Source: DASWRT01 sp036403035 (lineage in GTDB: Bacteria > Pseudomonadota > Alphaproteobacteria > ATCC43930 > CGMCC-115725). Taken from it: a stretch of 6,917 bases of DNA. The notes beneath the pieces are model-generated. The model ran no database searches. It saw only the letters and a list, made by a program, of their open reading frames with translations, and was not told where the DNA came from. The stretch is from contig DASWRT010000192.1 of the NCBI GenBank assembly GCA_036403035.1, forward strand, positions 1 to 6,917. Reading direction: 5' to 3'. Position 1 is the stretch's first letter, and each line of letters starts with the position of its first letter. Below are positions 5,389-6,917 of the stretch, in pieces. Position numbers and translations under genes: made by a program.

Positions 5389-5457
5389 GCAAGGCGCCTG
5401 TAAGCCGGGCGCGCTATGGTGACCCGATCGTTTCGACTAACCCTTCGCTGGTCACCC

Positions 5458-5622
5458 ATGGACCGGAGGATGCGCCGGATCGCCTGGACGCCACGTCTGA
5501 TCGCCCCGTTCCTCGGGCTGACGATCGGCTTGCTGCTCGGCATGGAAATCAAAGGCCTCGTCGATGACATGCGGGTCCTGGCGACGCATGCCGACAGAAT
5601 CCTTCAGAGCCTATCTCAATAA
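5458..5622 (+). CDS. Small single-pass membrane protein, unknown function
   Basis: From ATG 5458 this gives 54 residues: a basic N-terminus (MDRRMRRIAWTPR), one transmembrane helix at about 14-29 (LIAPFLGLTIGLLLG) and a short amphipathic tail (LVDDMRVLATHADRILQ). Positive-inside bias suggests N-in, C-out. The frame also opens at ATG 5416 (68 residues). I prefer 5458 because third-position G/C is near complete from there on but mixed in the 14 codons before it, although neither start has a good Shine-Dalgarno. Codons at the very end (AGA ATC CTT CAG AGC CTA TCT CAA) are less GC-biased than the body. I do not recognise a family. It converges on the minus-strand gene, with four bases between the stop codons. 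Confidence 0.55.
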   Translation: MDRRMRRIAWTPRLIAPFLGLTIGLLLGMEIKGLVDDMRVLATHADRILQSLSQ

Positions 5623-5626
5623 GCTC

Positions 5627-5929
5627 TCAACGCCGTCCCTCGGCGCCGAGGGTCATTTCTTCGAGGTCGTCGATCGCCGACGCCAGCACGCGACGATGCA
5701 GATCCCCGGTCATTGCCGGCAGATCCGTGCCGGGCGTCCTCTCGATGACGGCGCGCACGAAGCGAAGCTTCGCGACGATCTCCTGCGGCGTCGCCGCCGG
5801 CGCGCAGAACCCCTCCATCAATTCGTCGACCTGCGCCCATGCGGTCTGCGCCTGCGTCTCCAGCGCATGCGCGCGCTCGCACAACTCCTGGTAGGTCTTC
5901 CAAGGGTCGGACGGGCTCGGATCGGGCAT
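5627..5929 (-). CDS. Hypothetical protein, 100 aa
   Basis: ATG 5929 is chosen because a strong GAGGA Shine-Dalgarno (plus coordinates 5938-5942) lies 8 bases upstream of it. An alternative GTG at 5944 overlaps that site and can be dismissed. The product is soluble, acidic and mostly helical: a Pro/Ser-rich start (PDPSPSDPWKTYQELCERAH), a helix carrying ALETQAQTAWAQVDELMEGF, then ATPQEIVAKLRFVRAVIERTPG and a final helix ASAIDDLEEMTLG. There is no signal peptide or membrane segment. I do not recognise the family. It is divergent from the SNase-like gene (97-nt gap) and convergent with the small membrane protein gene. Confidence 0.65.
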   Translation of the reverse strand: MPDPSPSDPWKTYQELCERAHALETQAQTAWAQVDELMEGFCAPAATPQEIVAKLRFVRAVIERTPGTDLPAMTGDLHRRVLASAIDDLEEMTLGAEGRR

Positions 5930-5937
5930 CTGTCTTG

Positions 5938-5942
5938 TCCTC
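5938..5942 (-). promoter_or_regulatory. Shine-Dalgarno deciding the start of the 100-aa gene
   Basis: GAGGA on the minus strand has 8-base spacing to ATG 5929. It overlaps the upstream GTG candidate at 5944 and so rules that codon out. Confidence 0.65.
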
Positions 5943-5967
5943 ACTGCGTTGAACGTCTATCAGGCGG

Positions 5968-5994
5968 GTCCGTCGGCGCGGCGGCGCCTCGGAC
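5968..5994 (+). promoter_or_regulatory. Hairpin in the divergent intergenic region ahead of the SNase-like gene
   Basis: GTCCG pairs with CGGAC as an outer 5-bp stem and GGCGC with GCGCC as an inner 5-bp stem, closing a GGCG loop, with a small TC/T internal loop between. It lies 32 bases before ATG 6027, so it is probably in the 5' untranslated region or near the divergent promoters. A regulatory role is inferred only; GC-rich sequence produces such folds easily. Confidence 0.3.
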
Positions 5995-6026
5995 AGCGGA
6001 AACACCCGCAGCAGGAAATAATCTCG

Positions 6027-6563
6027 ATGCACCTCCGCCCGCTGTTTTCCGGCCTCGCCGCCCTGCCGCTCGCGGCCACCCTCGCCGCCACCGCGACGGC
6101 GCTGCCGGTGACGGCGCTCGCCGACACCGTCGGCGACGCCCAGGTGATCGACTCCGGCACAATCGAGATCGCGAGGCGGCGGATCCGGCTGTACGGCATC
6201 GATTCGCCGGACCCGCAGCAGCGGTGCGACGGCCTCGACGGACGGAGCTGGGCATGCGGCCTCCGTGCCGCGGCGTACCTGCATGAGCTGGCCGGCGGCC
6301 GGCGCATCGCCTGCATCGCGCACGGCCGCGACCGCGACGGCGACACGGTGGCGACATGCTTCGACGGTGCCGCGGATCTCGCCCGCGCGATGGTCCGCGC
6401 CGGCTACGCGATCGCCCTGCCCTACGTCACGGAGGATTACGTCGCCGACGAAAGCGCCGCCCGTACCCAGGCGGTGGGCATGTGGTCCGGGCGGTTCGAA
6501 ACGCCGGCCGGCTGGCGCCGCACGCACGGAGCGTCGGCTCAGGGCGCCGAGAGCGGGCGCTGA
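6027..6563 (+). CDS. Secreted SNase-like (thermonuclease-fold) protein with degenerate active site
   Basis: The protein has 178 residues from ATG 6027, with AGGA at 6013-6016 as Shine-Dalgarno. The in-frame TTG at 5949 is rejected because this ATG begins a clean signal peptide (hydrophobic 9-29, cleavage near VTALA at 32). The mature part follows the staphylococcal-nuclease fold: VIDSGTIEI (40-48), RRIRLYGIDSPD (51-62), QQRC and WACG (65-78), then a helix, RRIACIAHGRDRDGDTVATCF (92-112), DLARAMVRAGYA (117-128), and EDYVADESAAR with MWSGRFETPAGWRR toward the C-terminus. Four cysteines (C67, C77, C96, C111) could form periplasmic disulfides. Family members cleave DNA and RNA with Ca2+, but the usual DGDT is DSGT, the usual APE/TPE is SPD, and the usual YGR is DGD. 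Only the RLYGID arginine and aspartate are retained. Activity is doubtful; a binding role is possible. Confidence 0.82.
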   Translation: MHLRPLFSGLAALPLAATLAATATALPVTALADTVGDAQVIDSGTIEIARRRIRLYGIDSPDPQQRCDGLDGRSWACGLRAAAYLHELAGGRRIACIAHGRDRDGDTVATCFDGAADLARAMVRAGYAIALPYVTEDYVADESAARTQAVGMWSGRFETPAGWRRTHGASAQGAESGR

Positions 6564-6624
6564 GGCAGAGCCGCCGGCGCCCATCGCCGCCGCAGCGCAG
6601 TGCAGCAGCACCACACGATGCTAG

Positions 6625-6643
6625 GCGCCTCCGACCGAGGCGC
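6625..6643 (+). terminator. Hairpin downstream of the SNase-like gene
   Basis: GCGCCTC (6625-6631), loop CGACC, then GAGGCGC (6637-6643) form a perfect 7-bp stem starting 61 bases after the stop codon. No T-tract follows, so it is at best a Rho-assisted terminator or an RNA-stabilising hairpin. Confidence 0.35.
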
Positions 6644-6755
6644 GCATGCGTCTCGCAAGACCGTGGGCCGGTTAGGCCGCCCGGCAAGGGCGCCATTGCA
6701 CCTGCCGGCCTGCCCGGACTGTCGGAATCGGCGGGCCTACAATCGCAAGCCTTGC

Positions 6756-6764
6756 CATACAATC
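6756..6764 (+). promoter_or_regulatory. CATACAATC element, possible operator half-site
   Basis: The same nine bases recur inverted at 6875-6883 as the left arm of the edge palindrome, and a partial CTACAATCG occurs at 6737-6745. Re-use of a 9-mer in a short non-coding region suggests a shared binding protein. Confidence 0.35.
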
Positions 6765-6873
6765 AGTTGGCTACCTATCTGATCACCGCGGAAAGACTTG
6801 ATTTTTCGCTATATCGACGTGGAGGACGGCCATCCATACATTTCGGGATTTCCGCCGCGCCCGGTCCACGGTA

Positions 6874-6899
6874 CGATTGTATGCGAATGCATACGATCG
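6874..6899. promoter_or_regulatory. Near-perfect palindromic operator candidate
   Basis: CGATTGTATGC (6874-6884), spacer GAAT, then GCATACGATCG (6889-6899) are complementary at 10 of 11 positions. An A/T-richer palindrome of this size in GC-rich non-coding DNA is typical of a dimeric repressor site (GntR-, TetR- or Xre-type cannot be distinguished). It lies just before the right edge, where a downstream gene may begin. Confidence 0.5.
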
Positions 6900-6917
6900 A
6901 CGGATGACGAAACGCAT

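Larger units (their letters stand above)
5226..5395. repeat. Gene-free segment bounded by imperfect inverted repeats
   Basis: The left end (5226-5244) contains GGCTTGC, GC, AAAAAG, GAAC. The right end (5380-5394) is GTTCTTTTTGCAAGG, whose complement reads CCTTGCAAAAAGAAC. The ends therefore match apart from a GC insertion and one extra G. Between them are a strong minus-strand hairpin, the hairpin CCGGAAA-GG-TTTCCGG (5347-5362), and CCGGCG-CC-CGCCGG (5359-5372). No open frame here resembles a gene. It could be a small non-autonomous mobile element or a folded transcript; no transposase or recognised terminal repeat supports the former. Confidence 0.4.
6564..6917. other. 354-base gene-poor right-hand region, likely upstream regulatory DNA
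   Basis: No open frame here has gene-like composition, start and Shine-Dalgarno; the long frames entering it are overlaps of the SNase-like gene. From about 6740 onward the sequence is clearly more A/T-rich than the rest of the window, as expected for a promoter region. It contains the repeated CATACAATC element and a palindrome at the right edge. The regulated gene probably lies beyond 6917. Confidence 0.45.

Noticed and set aside
4898..5422. Intact 174-residue gene containing the GYSFGAD motif
   Set aside because: Its first 20 residues are out-of-frame lpiA sequence and everything after about 5194 is non-coding. Only the central 78 residues resemble AcvB, so it is a chance-open pseudogene frame.
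5949..6026. TTG-initiated extension of the SNase-like gene
   Set aside because: ATG 6027 has its own Shine-Dalgarno and starts a clean signal peptide. The extension has no hydrophobic or conserved character.
5616..6614. 332-residue minus-strand frame over the SNase-like gene
   Set aside because: It is the Arg/Gly-rich antisense shadow of the SNase-like gene and crosses the hypothetical gene in the wrong frame.
6904..6917. Start of a new plus-strand gene (ATG ACG AAA CGC)
   Set aside because: There are only four codons before the window ends and no Shine-Dalgarno upstream. It is possible given the palindrome, but it cannot be supported.

Overview
This is a GC-rich chromosomal window (GC is high throughout by eye, with a strong third-position G/C bias in the real genes). 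The gene families (a Tat-exported FAH-fold protein, a DUF2491/DUF350/PspA module, and lpiA-acvB remnants) point to an Alphaproteobacterium. The order cannot be fixed from sequence alone. No rRNA, intact tRNA, CRISPR array or complete insertion sequence was found.

Layout. 1-623 (minus) is the N-terminal part of a Tat-signal fumarylacetoacetate-hydrolase-family protein that runs off the left edge. A 211-nt divergent intergenic region separates it from a three-gene plus-strand block (835-3944). The first gene encodes a secreted/membrane-anchored protein whose cytosolic C-terminal domain is DUF2491 (YjfK-like). The second encodes a DUF350 (YjfL-like) membrane protein, and the third a PspA/IM30-family coiled-coil protein (YjfJ-like). 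This is a rearranged version of the enterobacterial yjf envelope-stress-type cluster. A perfect 8-bp hairpin follows it.

Next comes a 61-aa small lipoprotein gene (4081-4266). Its stop codon abuts the Shine-Dalgarno of a broken lpiA/mprF gene (GTG start at 4276). lpiA has lost its frame at a C-run near 4838-4840, then breaks at about 4950-4965. There it joins, in yet another frame, the serine-nucleophile segment of an acvB/virJ gene. The stretch therefore looks like the scar of an lpiA-acvB operon (lysyl-phosphatidylglycerol synthesis and hydrolysis) destroyed by an internal deletion plus a frameshift.

The tail of the scar (5195-5457) has a 10-bp tandem duplication, a gene-free segment bounded by imperfect inverted repeats with A5/T5 tracts, and a strong minus-strand intrinsic terminator. 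A small single-pass membrane protein gene (5458-5622, plus) and a 100-aa hypothetical gene (5627-5929, minus) then converge with only four bases between their stop codons. Divergent from the latter is a secreted SNase-like (thermonuclease fold) protein (6027-6563) that lacks several canonical catalytic residues. The last 354 bases hold no convincing gene but contain a near-perfect palindrome and a repeated CATACAATC motif, which look like a regulatory region for something beyond the right edge.

Functionally, the centre of the window concerns the cell envelope. A PspA-type membrane-protection module with a periplasm-spanning partner lies beside a dead lipid-aminoacylation operon.
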